DNA of 64,000 nt. Source: an uncultured Phycisphaerales bacterium. GTDB taxonomy: Bacteria; Planctomycetota; Phycisphaerae; Phycisphaerales; UBA1924. Positions 41,291-50,310 of this stretch are shown piece by piece. Each line of letters begins with the position of its first letter. The stretch's first letter is position 1. Location: the NCBI GenBank assembly GCA_903929885.1, contig CAIYWI010000027.1, positions 1-64,000 of the forward strand, read 5' to 3'. Made by a program: the position numbers and the translations under genes. Under the pieces are notes generated by a model. It was not told the DNA's origin. It ran no database searches and saw only the letters and a list, made by a program, of their open reading frames with translations.

Positions 41291-43447
41291 TCACTGCCCG
41301 ACGTTCAGCGGCGGATCGGCCGGCACGCTGAACACGAACTGGAAGGTGTTCTCGATGGAGGGATCCTGAGCGTCCGCGAGCGTCATCGTGACGCGGATCA
41401 TCCTGGGCCACGCCCACGGAATCGCGGTCGCCGCGGGCTCTCCCGGCCGAACCTCGTTGACCTCGATGGCGCCGTTGCCGTTGGCGTCGACCTGATGTCC
41501 GAAGTCCTTCACGCCGTCGCCGCCGCCGGAGAACGTCCGGGTCGCCGAGTTCCAGCGGAGTTGATCCTGCTTGAACGTCGGATCGACCGAGCCGAAGTGG
41601 GCGGTGGTGGCGAGCATCGTGGTCGAGGGCGCGTAGGTGTCGTCGTTGCGGTTGTACCCGTAGATCAGCGTCGACGAGACCACGTGCAGCCAGGTCCTGG
41701 CCGAGTCGGGCAGGAAGGCCTCGGGCAGCGGCACCGCCGCGGGCGTGTCCAGCATCTGCGCGGGCAAACGCGGCACACGCACCACCTGCGGTTCGGCCGC
41801 CTGCGAGGTGGAGAGGACGTTGAAGGGATACGGCAACGAGGCGAATCGATCGCCGCCGTCGACGGCGCCGTCGCGATTGCTGTCGTAGCGTGCAGCGGGA
41901 CCGTACCAGATCGTCTCCTTGCGGACCGAATCGACCAGCCCGTACGACCACTCCACGATGAACTCGCTGCAGCGAGGCAGGAACCCGTTGCCCGCGAGCA
42001 TGAGTTGATCCATGCGCTCAAGCGCGACCTGCTGGGCCAGGGTTTCAGTGGCGGGCGAGGAGGACGGCGATCTCGCCGCCCCCGAGAGCGAGGCGATCAT
42101 GTCGACCGGTTGCGACTCGACCCGCATCCGCACGCCCCAAGGATCGAGCGTGCGGGCCGCTGCGGTCACCGCACCGAAGGTCGGGCCTCCGCCTCCCTGG
42201 CCGGGCAACGCCTGCTGCATCCACAGATGCATCATGTCGAGATCGCTCGGCACGCCAGCGGGCGCGGCACCCGGATCGACCCAGGTCCACGGGTAGTAGA
42301 GCAGATCGAGTTCAAGGCCCGGGTTGGTCGACGGGTTGAACGCGTCGGGCAGGATTCGCCGAAGTTGCGGCGGGTTTCCGCCGGTGGCGGGGACGTACCC
42401 CCCAAAGCCCTCGATCACCGACTTGATCTCGCGAAGGTCCGTCGCGGCGATGTCGACCAGGCCCGACGCAAGCGAGGGGCGTCGCGGTTCGCGGAAGCAA
42501 TCGGCGGCGTCGGGCAGGTTGCCGTCCACGTCCGACGGGTAGTAGCGGTTGAGCGAACGGAAGACCGAACGCGCGGCGGGTTGCAAGCCGATTTGGTAGT
42601 CGTTGTCACGCAACCGGCGGCGATCGGCCGGATCATCCGGGTCGAGCGTCTCGGTCCCGAACCGGAGCGTTCCGGGCACCTGGACCCCCGCCGTGCTGCC
42701 GGGCTTGGAGAGCAGCGTCGCGTGTCGCACGAGCGTCCACTGCGAAGGGAAGAAGTTGGGGTTGGCATCGGGAGCGCCAGTCCGCGGACGCACGCCCAGG
42801 CGGGCCTCTCGCTGCGTGAAGTCGTCGCCGTTGTTGTCGTCGACCTTGGGTTGCAGGTAGGCAAGCGGGTCCGCCACGGGATTGCCCGTGGCAGGATCGA
42901 TCCGCTGCGAATCCTGACGACGCTTCTGCCCGTGGCCGTAGTAGATCATCGCCGTGCCGCTGCTCACGCGGACATCGGGGTGAACGGGTTGCCGAGCCGT
43001 CTCGAAGCGGCCGTTGGCGAAGAAAAGCAGCTGGTCAATCCGCCTTGCGCGCGGCGATGGGTCGTCGGCGTGGAGCGGAATGGCATCGAGGTTGGGATCG
43101 AACCTGGCATCGCCATCTCCGTCGGCCCACTCGTGGCGGAGCAGCAGGAACCCGTCGCGGGTCATCCGCGAGAAGTCCTTGCGCATCTGGTTCTCGACCA
43201 ACCCCGCGTACTGATTGAGCAGGCTGACACGCTTGCCGCCCTTGACCGTCTTGCCCACGGCGTCGAAGATGCTCGCCAGCCCCACCGCCACCAACGCCAC
43301 GGCGGCGATGGCCACGATCGTCTCGATGAGCGTGAAGCCCGACCGACCGGCTCGCAGCGCCTTGCCCGCGGCCGCCGCCAGCGTGCGTGCACGCACCGGG
43401 AAAGCACCCTCGCGCACGACATCCGACGTTCTCGACCGACCTTTCAT
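41291..43447 (-). CDS. Large prepilin-like protein (PilW/GspJ-type N-terminus)
   Basis: A 718-residue protein with a Lys/Arg-rich leader and the prepilin cleavage/methylation site G|FTLIETIVAIAAVALVAVGL, with Glu at +5. This is followed by an extended helix (DAVGKTVKGGKRVSLLNQYAGLVENQMRKDF) as in PilW/GspJ. GspJ proteins have about 200 residues; the ~500 extra residues here are beta-rich and Asp/Asn/Pro-rich (for example DGDARFDPNLDAIP and YPSDVDGNLPDAAD). The ATG at 43447 has GGAG eight bases upstream; an in-frame codon at 43486 is an alternative. It is expected to be processed by the prepilin peptidase at 8.9 kb. Confidence 0.82.
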   Translation of the reverse strand: MKGRSRTSDVVREGAFPVRARTLAAAAGKALRAGRSGFTLIETIVAIAAVALVAVGLASIFDAVGKTVKGGKRVSLLNQYAGLVENQMRKDFSRMTRDGFLLLRHEWADGDGDARFDPNLDAIPLHADDPSPRARRIDQLLFFANGRFETARQPVHPDVRVSSGTAMIYYGHGQKRRQDSQRIDPATGNPVADPLAYLQPKVDDNNGDDFTQREARLGVRPRTGAPDANPNFFPSQWTLVRHATLLSKPGSTAGVQVPGTLRFGTETLDPDDPADRRRLRDNDYQIGLQPAARSVFRSLNRYYPSDVDGNLPDAADCFREPRRPSLASGLVDIAATDLREIKSVIEGFGGYVPATGGNPPQLRRILPDAFNPSTNPGLELDLLYYPWTWVDPGAAPAGVPSDLDMMHLWMQQALPGQGGGGPTFGAVTAAARTLDPWGVRMRVESQPVDMIASLSGAARSPSSSPATETLAQQVALERMDQLMLAGNGFLPRCSEFIVEWSYGLVDSVRKETIWYGPAARYDSNRDGAVDGGDRFASLPYPFNVLSTSQAAEPQVVRVPRLPAQMLDTPAAVPLPEAFLPDSARTWLHVVSSTLIYGYNRNDDTYAPSTTMLATTAHFGSVDPTFKQDQLRWNSATRTFSGGGDGVKDFGHQVDANGNGAIEVNEVRPGEPAATAIPWAWPRMIRVTMTLADAQDPSIENTFQFVFSVPADPPLNVGQ

Positions 43448-43504
43448 GGACCACGCTCCATCTGTTGTCGCGGGGGAGCCGAACACATCGCTCCCTCACG
43501 GGAC

Positions 43505-43529
43505 GGGGCACGCATCGCATGCGTGCCCC
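43505..43529. other. Perfect 11-bp hairpin in the gap between two pseudopilin genes
   Basis: GGGGCACGCAT (43505-43515) pairs with ATGCGTGCCCC (43519-43529) around a 3-base loop, in a 172-base gap inside the cluster. There is no T-tract on the minus strand. It may set transcript stability or partial termination between the PilV-like and PilW/GspJ-like genes. Confidence 0.45.
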
Positions 43530-43619
43530 TCATGAACCGACACCTGACTTGTCATCTCGCCCGCCGGCCCGTGCCGGGCGGAGCGAGACTCGTTGCATGC
43601 CGCCGCCACCCTCCGGCCG

Positions 43620-44717
43620 TCATCTCCTGATCGTCACCACCGACACCGACGCCGGCACCTGCGAGGTGAACCGGATCTCCGGGCTCAGCGTCGCGCCGCC
43701 GTCATCAACCACAAGCCCGGCGGCAAACGGCGGATCGATCGTGAGTTGGACGGGCGTGACATCGCGATTCAGCCGGACCACCTCGTGCACCGCGCCCTTG
43801 GCGTCGACGAACTTCTGCCCCAGTTGCTCGAGATAGGGCCGCAGGGCCGCGAATGCCGCGGACTGATCCGTCGTGATGACGTTCAGTTGGGGGCGACCGT
43901 CTCGAGTCACGACCGCCACGCTCGCGGTGCGGATGGGCGAGTAGCGAGGCTCGGCTCCGCGGCCCACGCCGTCGAAGGTCGGACGTCCCGCCGCATCCTC
44001 CGCCACGGGCACGACCTGACGGTTGGGCGACGTCAGCACGTCGCCCAGGGTGCGGCCGCCGGGCACGCGAATGCCGGCGTCGATGCGGCGGACGAACACC
44101 GCCAGTTGAATCGTGTCGTCGTCGAGCCGCGAGAAGTTGGTGGCTACGCCCGCATTGCCCACGGGCTTCTCGCCGGCCGCGACGCGACGTGCGATGAAGT
44201 CCCACACGAAGCGAGGCTGCACTGATCCGGCTTCGGACGGCCTGGGAATCAAACGTTCGGCCAGCGGAATCTCGATGGCCTCGAATCCCGGCAGGATTCC
44301 ATCGGCGCCCACATACATCGTGCCGGTCCGCGTGTCGAGGGTGATGCCCGACTCGGTCGCGGTGCCGTTGGCCGCTTCGTTGGCCTGGGCCCACCCGCCC
44401 GCGAGCGAGAAGCCGGGATCGCCCGCCAGCATGGTCCAGCCGCGCGGAGTCGCTGTTTGGTTGCCTGCGGCGTCGCGGCTGTAGACGGTGGCCGCGCTGA
44501 GAAGGGCGTGACCCCGCAACAGTTCCTCGACGGAACGTTGGATCGAGATGCCTTGCACGGCATCGGTGGCCGTCCGCTGCTGCCGAACCACCGCCGGGAA
44601 GACCGCCGCCACGCCGAGAAGGCCCAGCGCCAGCACGAAGATGGCGATCAGCACCTCCACAAGCGAAAAGCCCGAGGCCTTGCGTGCCGTCATGGGATTG
44701 GCATGGGTGTTCATCAT
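43620..44717 (-). CDS. Prepilin-like protein (PilV/GspI-type N-terminus)
   Basis: A 365-residue protein with a short leader and the type IV prepilin site G|FSLVEVLIAIFVLALGLLGV, Glu at +5. The following helix (FPAVVRQQRTATDAVQGISI) fits PilV/GspI minor pilins. The C-terminal ~280 residues are beta-rich and unlike the short GspI head. It lies 38 bases after the GspH/FimT-like gene. The start ATG has no strong Shine-Dalgarno; a second ATG codon directly follows it. Expected in the inner membrane and then in a pilus or pseudopilus. Confidence 0.82.
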   Translation of the reverse strand: MMNTHANPMTARKASGFSLVEVLIAIFVLALGLLGVAAVFPAVVRQQRTATDAVQGISIQRSVEELLRGHALLSAATVYSRDAAGNQTATPRGWTMLAGDPGFSLAGGWAQANEAANGTATESGITLDTRTGTMYVGADGILPGFEAIEIPLAERLIPRPSEAGSVQPRFVWDFIARRVAAGEKPVGNAGVATNFSRLDDDTIQLAVFVRRIDAGIRVPGGRTLGDVLTSPNRQVVPVAEDAAGRPTFDGVGRGAEPRYSPIRTASVAVVTRDGRPQLNVITTDQSAAFAALRPYLEQLGQKFVDAKGAVHEVVRLNRDVTPVQLTIDPPFAAGLVVDDGGATLSPEIRFTSQVPASVSVVTIRR

Positions 44718-44755
44718 GGGTGCTGCCCGTCCGTCCGTGCGTGTCGCCGATCCGC

Positions 44756-45880
44756 TCAGTCGACCACTTCCTGCGCCTGCCCCAGATACCGCTGGAGGGT
44801 GAAAATTCTCGAATCCGTCTCGATCACGTCGCCGCCGCCGTCCGCCAGTCGGCCCTCGATCCACAACCCTGTCGCCCGATTCACCGCGAGCAGGTCGGGC
44901 CCGGCGGCAAAGAGGGTCGCATCCAAGGCGGGGCCCTGGGTGGTGGCCGGATCCGCGTAGAAGGTCCCGGTCACGCGGTTGGCCCCTCGGTAGCCCAAGG
45001 ACTGAGCCAACGCCCCCGTCAGACTTCGTTCGTTATACACGGCAAGTTCCGTCACGGGGCGGGCCAGGACGGAATCGATCGATACGTCACCGACAAGTTT
45101 GATCCGGTCGGCCCGTTGGGTACCCGTCAGGTTGGCCTCGAGCAGTCGATTCACCGCCGCGGCGAGGTCGGCGGCCTGATCCAGGCGCGTGGCGCTGAAG
45201 GGCGCAGTCTGCCTGAACCCCTGGGCGGCCACCGGGTCGATCACCAACGCCAACGCGCGGTTGCCTGCGTCGAGTTCACCCGTTCCGTTGCGGAATCGCA
45301 CCATGAAGGTCTGGCGTTGCCAGCCCGTGGCCTGGGCGTTCGTCGCGGCCGGGTTGATGAAGTTCGTCTCGGGGAAGATCCAGTGGCCATCGGCCGAGGG
45401 ACTGGTCGCGCCGCCCGCGAGCGAGTCGTACCACCCGTTGGCGTCGCCGGTCGGGGTGGCGTCGATCCCTCCCACAGTGTTCGCCGGCGTGTACGCCCGG
45501 ATCCCCCAGTTGCGGGGCAACTGGATGGGAGCGGCCGTGGCCAACGGCACGAAGACCTCGCGACGCACGCCCGATCGCCCCGTCGCGGTGCCGCGGCTGA
45601 CTTCATTGTCCTCGAGGAACCCCACCGAAATGCACGGCACGATCGACACTCGCCCGCCGGGTTGGAAGAAGAACACCGCGGCGGCGTCCGACGCGGGGCT
45701 CTGGATGGCGGCGTCACGCGCGGACGACAGTCCGACGCGGAGTTGGTTCTCCGCCAGCGATCGCTCCGACGACTGCACCATCGAGGTGAAGGCCGGGATG
45801 GCGATGCCGATCACCAGCACGAAGATCACGATGACCACCAGCAGTTCGGTGATCGTGAAGCCGCGAGCACGCAGGGTCAT
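44756..45880 (-). CDS. Prepilin-like protein (GspH/FimT-type N-terminus)
   Basis: A 374-residue protein whose leader is only seven residues (MTLRARG), then G|FTITELLVVIVIFVLVIGI with Glu at +5. The helix SMVQSSERSLAENQLRVGLSSARDAAI matches the GspH/FimT pattern (NxLxxxLxxARxxAI). Its large beta-rich head is longer than the ~120 residues usual for the family. The ATG overlaps the upstream pseudopilin's stop by four bases (ATGA). Confidence 0.85.
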   Translation of the reverse strand: MTLRARGFTITELLVVIVIFVLVIGIAIPAFTSMVQSSERSLAENQLRVGLSSARDAAIQSPASDAAAVFFFQPGGRVSIVPCISVGFLEDNEVSRGTATGRSGVRREVFVPLATAAPIQLPRNWGIRAYTPANTVGGIDATPTGDANGWYDSLAGGATSPSADGHWIFPETNFINPAATNAQATGWQRQTFMVRFRNGTGELDAGNRALALVIDPVAAQGFRQTAPFSATRLDQAADLAAAVNRLLEANLTGTQRADRIKLVGDVSIDSVLARPVTELAVYNERSLTGALAQSLGYRGANRVTGTFYADPATTQGPALDATLFAAGPDLLAVNRATGLWIEGRLADGGGDVIETDSRIFTLQRYLGQAQEVVD

Positions 45881-46896
45881 CGGCCCACCTCCACGACATT
45901 GTCCTTCTCGGCGTCGAGGCGGAACTTCCGCTCGTCGGCGGCGGGAACGGGTCTGCCCAACCGCTGACTGAGCAGCGCGAGGGGCTCGTCGCCGAACGCC
46001 CCGTCCGGACCGGCCGACACGATCGCCCAGTTCGCGTCGCGCAGTTCCGGGTTCTTCTCGATGTCGCGGTCCAGCGGCGTCGTCGGGTAGGTCGAGCCCT
46101 TGCGACCCACCATCGGCGGCAGTCGCAGGTCGTCGATCGACCGCACCTCGTACACCGTCCGAGCCCCCTGTGGATACGCAGCGCCGTTCACCCACCGATA
46201 GAACCGCACCGGCACGTTCTTGCTGTCGAGCAACTCGACTCGCTCAGGATCGGCGGGATCCTGCACCACCTGCAGGTAGCTCTTGCTGGCGTCGAGCAGC
46301 GACTCGATCTTCGAGCCGCCCGTACGTCCGCCCGGCGCACCTCCGGCACGGAGCGTGGCGGGAACGTCGAAGGTGCCATCGGCCTTGGCCTTGTAGAAGC
46401 CCGGTCCGCGAACGCCGTCGATGGGCAGATCCGACGCGGCGGCACCGCCCATCGGAAAGTCGCACGCGCCGGCAAGGTACACCGGCAACGAGCGTTCGCT
46501 GTAGCGGGCGTCGGCGAAGGGATTGACGTCCGACGGCGCAGGGAACGTCACGTCGCGGAGCACCGCCATGTCGGCCGAGGCGGGCGAGAAGTCGTAGACG
46601 GAAAAGCGGGCGGGAATCCCGCCGCCCCCCGTCACCACCGTGCGTGGCGAGGCGACGGCGCGGTCTCGAACCAGCGGCGGCGCGATGCCGCATTCCTCGA
46701 CGAAGCGGCTGACGCCCATCTTCACCGCGTTGACGGCCTGCCGGTCCGTCACCGACGCCGCGTAGCGTCGGGTGGTCCTGAAGGCCACGAAGAGCAGGCC
46801 GATCAGGACGCCCAGGATGAGGACGGAGAAGAGCACCTCGATGAGCGTGAAGCCCCGCTCGATCGTGCGCCGGCGTGTGGCAAGTGGCGTGGCCAT
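45877..46896 (-). CDS. Prepilin-like protein (GspI/GspJ-type N-terminus)
   Basis: A 339-residue protein with a basic leader (TPLATRRRTIERG) and G|FTLIEVLFSVLILGVLIGLL with Glu at +5, then the helix VAFRTTRRYAASVTDRQAVN. The head contains an Asp/Gly-rich ordered region (SAGPDGAFGDEPLALLSQRLG near the C-terminus) like the heads of planctomycete type II pseudopilins. It is the first pseudopilin gene after the platform protein gene, with a 20-base gap. Which minor pilin role it fills cannot be fixed from sequence alone. Confidence 0.82.
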   Translation of the reverse strand: MATPLATRRRTIERGFTLIEVLFSVLILGVLIGLLFVAFRTTRRYAASVTDRQAVNAVKMGVSRFVEECGIAPPLVRDRAVASPRTVVTGGGGIPARFSVYDFSPASADMAVLRDVTFPAPSDVNPFADARYSERSLPVYLAGACDFPMGGAAASDLPIDGVRGPGFYKAKADGTFDVPATLRAGGAPGGRTGGSKIESLLDASKSYLQVVQDPADPERVELLDSKNVPVRFYRWVNGAAYPQGARTVYEVRSIDDLRLPPMVGRKGSTYPTTPLDRDIEKNPELRDANWAIVSAGPDGAFGDEPLALLSQRLGRPVPAADERKFRLDAEKDNVVEVGR

Positions 46897-46916
46897 GCGT
46901 GCTCCGTGACTGTCGT

Positions 46917-48215
46917 TCAGACCGCGCCGCCGCCCTGGAGCGACTGGATCATGGCGACCAGGGGAAGGAACATGGCCACGACGATGGTGCCGACGATGCC
47001 GCCGAGCACCACGACCATGAGGGGCTCGAGCAGGCTGACGAGCGAGGCGACGGCGACGTCGACCTCTTCGTCGTAGTTGTCGGCCACCTTGAGGAGCATG
47101 GCGTCGAGCTCGCCGGTCTCCTCGCCGACGTCGATCATGTTGACGACGATGGCGTCGCACGTCTTGCTCTCGCGGAGGGGGGCGGCAAAGCCCTCGCCCT
47201 CGCGAATGCTGTCGTGCACGCCCTGGAGGGCCTTCTCGAAGACGTAGTTGCCGCTGGTCTCCTTGGTGATCTTGACGGCCTCGAGGATGGGCACGCCCGC
47301 GGAGACCAGCGTGCCCAGCGTGCGGGTGAAGCGGGCGATCACGGTCTTGCGCACGAGGGTGCCGAAGACGGGGATGTAGAGCAGGCCGGTGTCGGTGATG
47401 GCCCGGCCGGGGCCCGCCTTGCGGATGAGCTTCCAGAAGACCACGATCAGCGGCAGCGAGGGGAGCACGATCGCCCAGCCCGGCAGGCCCTGGCCGACGT
47501 TGGTGCCGGCGAACCAGCGGCTGGTGTTGATCAGCCAGCGGGTGAGGAAGGGCAGCGCGACGCCGAAGTCGGTGAAGATCTCCTCGAACTTCGGGATGAT
47601 GAAGATCATGATGCCGGTCAGGATGAGACCGGCGATGCCGATGACCACGATCGGATACACCATCGCGCCCTTGATCTTGCGCTTGAGGCGCTCGCTCTTT
47701 TCCATGAACTCGGCGAGACGCTGGAGGATGATGTCGAGCACGCCGCCGACCTCGCCGGCCGCCACCATCTTGGTGTAGAGGTGGTTGAAGGCCTTGGGGT
47801 ACTTGCCCATGGCCTCGGAGAGGGCCGAACCGCCCTCGACCTCCTCGCAGACGCCGTTGAGCACGCTCTTGAGCTTGCCGGGCTTGAGCTGGCTTTCGAG
47901 AATCTGGAGCGATCGCAGGAGGGGCAGGCCGGCATCCTGCAGCGTCGAAAGCTGCCGGGTGAAGGTGGTGAGTTGCTTCTGGCTCACGCCGCCGAACCCG
48001 AAGCCCCCGCCGGCCTTCTTGGGCTTGGCAGCGACGGCCGCCGCGTCGGGCGCCCCCGCGCCGGCGCCCTTCTTGGCCTGCTGTTCCCGCACGCTGGTGG
48101 GATAGAACCCCTGCGACTTGATGCGGGCGATGGCCTCCTCGGTGTTGCCGGCCTCGATGGTGCCCTTCTGGGGCTTGCCCGCCGAGTTGAGCGCCTCGTA
48201 CGTGAACGTCGCCAT
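46917..48215 (-). CDS. pilC: Type IV pilus / type II secretion inner-membrane platform protein (PilC/GspF)
   Basis: A polytopic inner-membrane protein that couples the assembly ATPase to pilin insertion. The 432-residue protein starts with the family-typical ATFTYEALNSAGKPQKGTIEA. It has a linker rich in Ala/Lys/Gly (about 50-78) and two repeats of the GspF domain, each with the RQLSTLQDAGLPLLRSL / TRTLGTLVSAGVPILEAV motif and membrane helices (YPIVVIGIAGLILTGIMIFI, and a C-terminal pair). It lies between the GspE/PilB-type ATPase and the pseudopilin genes. Confidence 0.93.
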   Translation of the reverse strand: MATFTYEALNSAGKPQKGTIEAGNTEEAIARIKSQGFYPTSVREQQAKKGAGAGAPDAAAVAAKPKKAGGGFGFGGVSQKQLTTFTRQLSTLQDAGLPLLRSLQILESQLKPGKLKSVLNGVCEEVEGGSALSEAMGKYPKAFNHLYTKMVAAGEVGGVLDIILQRLAEFMEKSERLKRKIKGAMVYPIVVIGIAGLILTGIMIFIIPKFEEIFTDFGVALPFLTRWLINTSRWFAGTNVGQGLPGWAIVLPSLPLIVVFWKLIRKAGPGRAITDTGLLYIPVFGTLVRKTVIARFTRTLGTLVSAGVPILEAVKITKETSGNYVFEKALQGVHDSIREGEGFAAPLRESKTCDAIVVNMIDVGEETGELDAMLLKVADNYDEEVDVAVASLVSLLEPLMVVVLGGIVGTIVVAMFLPLVAMIQSLQGGGAV

Positions 48216-48272
48216 GGGTCAGCTCCCTGTTGGGGCCTCGGCGCACGCCGAGGGCCTGCGTCGATCCTTCGA

Positions 48273-50009
48273 TCAATCCTCGTCCGACATCGTCTCCCGC
48301 ACCACCTCGTCGATGGTGGTCTGTCCTTCGTAGATGCCCAGCATGCCGCACTCGCGGAGCGACCGCATGCCCCGCTTGCGGGCGTGGGCCCGCAGCACCG
48401 CGGTGTTGGCCTGCTTCATGATGAGGTCGCGCATCTCGTCGTCCATCGTCATGATCTCGAAGAGGGCCATTCGCCCGCGATACCCGCTGTTGTTGCAGTT
48501 CTCGCACCCCCGCCCGCGGAAGAAGCTCTTGCCCCGCACCATGTCGGGGGTCATGTTGAGCTCCATGAGCTCCTCTTCCTTGGGCGTGTAGGGCTCCTTG
48601 CACTTCTTGCACACCGTCCGGACCAGTCGCTGGGCGACGACGCCCTCGATGGTGGCGGTGAGAAGGAAGGGCTCGAGCCCCAGGTCGACCAGACGGATGA
48701 CCGAGCTGGGCGCGTCGTTGGTGTGGAGCGTCGAGAGCACCAGGTGGCCCGTCAGCGACGCCTGGACGGCGATCGACGCCGTCTCGAGGTCGCGGATCTC
48801 GCCCACGAGGATCACGTCGGGGTCCTGACGAAGGAAGCTTCGCAGCGCCTTGCCGAAGGTCAGGCCCGCCTCCTCGTTCACCTGGCACTGGCACAGACCG
48901 TCGATGTCGTACTCGACCGGATCCTCGACCGTGAGGATCTTGGTCTCGATGTCGTTGAGCTGCGCGAGGGCGGCGTACAGCGTGGTCGTCTTGCCCGAAC
49001 CCGTGGGGCCCGTCACCGTCACGATGCCGTTGGGCTTGTTGATGAGCCGCAGGAAGGTCTCGTAGTCGTCCTGTCGCAGCCCGATGCGGTCGAGCGACAG
49101 TTCGACGTTGCTGCGGTCGAGGACACGCATCACGCACGACTCGCCGTAGATGGTGGGCAGGATGGCGATGCGCAGGTCGACCGGATTGCCGCCCAGCGTG
49201 AGCTCGATGCGGCCGTCCTGGGGCAATCGCCGCTCGGCGATGTCGAGGTTGCCCATGACCTTGATGCGGCTGATGATGGCCGGACCGAGCTGCTTGGGCG
49301 GAGGGACCATCTCATAGAGAACGCCGTCGATGCGGTACCGCATCTTGAACTCGTTCTCGAAGGGCTCGAAGTGGATGTCGCTGGCGCGGTCCTTGATGGC
49401 CTGCATGAGCACCAGATTGAGCAGCTTGACCACCTGGTTGTCGCTGGCGGCCTCCATCACGGCGTCGAGGTCGATCGACTGCCCCGTGCCGCCGCCGGCC
49501 TTGGTGAACTTCTCGTCGATCTTGATGTTGCTGATGACGTCGCCCACCGACTCTTGCTTGGAGTAGTGCTTCTTGATGAGCGCGTCGATCAGGCCGGCGT
49601 CGGCCACCACGGCGTCGACGTTGAATCCCATGAGCATCCGCAGGTCGTCGACCGCGCGGAAGTTGTCGGGGCTCTTGAGAGCCACCTTGAGCCGCTTGCT
49701 GGTGGGGTTGTACTCGATGGGGACCACGCCGTAGGCGCGGATGTTCTCCGAGGGCACCACGTCGCGGAAGCTCTCGGGGATGTCGAACCCCGTCAGGTTG
49801 ACGTAGTGCATGCCCGCCTGGCCGGCGAGGGCCTCGGCCACGTCGGTGGCCGAGCAATAGCCCAGCTCCACCATCAGTTCGCCGAGCCGCACCTTGCGCG
49901 TCTTCTGGACCTCGAGGGCCTCGTGCACGCGCTCGCGCGTGGTCTTGCCCAGCTTGGTGAGCACGCGGCCGAGCTTCCGGCCCTTGAGTTCTGCTGGATC
50001 GATGCCCAT
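48273..50009 (-). CDS. GspE/PilB-type assembly ATPase
   Basis: Cytoplasmic ATPase that powers pilin or pseudopilin polymerisation through PilC/GspF. The 578-residue protein has an N-terminal GspE_N/MshEN-type region (LGRVLTKLGKTTRERVHEAL, then LGELMVELGYCSATDVAEAL), a linker with an Asp/Lys/Gly-rich stretch, and the catalytic core: ASDIHFEPFENEFKMRYRIDGV, Walker A GPTGSGKTTTL, Asp box TVEDPVEYDIDG, Walker B DVILVGEIRDLETA, and His box LSTLHTNDAPSS. Two zinc-type pairs follow (CKKCKEPY and CENCNNSGYRGR). It is adjacent to pilC. A second paralogue at 51.5-53.2 kb may serve a different fibre. Confidence 0.93.
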   Translation of the reverse strand: MGIDPAELKGRKLGRVLTKLGKTTRERVHEALEVQKTRKVRLGELMVELGYCSATDVAEALAGQAGMHYVNLTGFDIPESFRDVVPSENIRAYGVVPIEYNPTSKRLKVALKSPDNFRAVDDLRMLMGFNVDAVVADAGLIDALIKKHYSKQESVGDVISNIKIDEKFTKAGGGTGQSIDLDAVMEAASDNQVVKLLNLVLMQAIKDRASDIHFEPFENEFKMRYRIDGVLYEMVPPPKQLGPAIISRIKVMGNLDIAERRLPQDGRIELTLGGNPVDLRIAILPTIYGESCVMRVLDRSNVELSLDRIGLRQDDYETFLRLINKPNGIVTVTGPTGSGKTTTLYAALAQLNDIETKILTVEDPVEYDIDGLCQCQVNEEAGLTFGKALRSFLRQDPDVILVGEIRDLETASIAVQASLTGHLVLSTLHTNDAPSSVIRLVDLGLEPFLLTATIEGVVAQRLVRTVCKKCKEPYTPKEEELMELNMTPDMVRGKSFFRGRGCENCNNSGYRGRMALFEIMTMDDEMRDLIMKQANTAVLRAHARKRGMRSLRECGMLGIYEGQTTIDEVVRETMSDED

Positions 50010-50310
50010 GGAGATGCCGCTTCCTTCCGACCAGTCGCCGCGCGAGCCGCCCCGCGTCGGGACGCTCCGCCGACCAAAGCCCGCCGGCCGGACGACCCGC
50101 TCGAACGCCGCCCCGCCTTCGGGCCGGCCCCGTCAGGTCCCTTCGACCAGCATACACATCCTGTTCGGGTGGAGCGAGCCGGTTGGAACCGCCCCGCCGA
50201 TGTGCCAGTTGGATATTTCTTGGCCCATCCGTTCCGTCACCGAGACGGAACGCCGCCGCGGACGAAATCCGAACGGATCCCGCCCAACCGTCGATGCCTG
50301 CCGCCGCGCG
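50010..50310 (-). other. Gene-free 301-base gap between pilT and the GspE/PilB gene
   Basis: No coding region is supported. The gap contains a perfect 8-bp stem (GTTCCGTC, 50231-50238, with GACGGAAC, 50244-50251) about 60 bases downstream of the pilT stop. This may be a terminator for the upstream pilT/ATPase unit, although no T-run follows. The GspE promoter should lie in the remaining sequence, but I see no clear -35/-10 pair. Confidence 0.4.
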
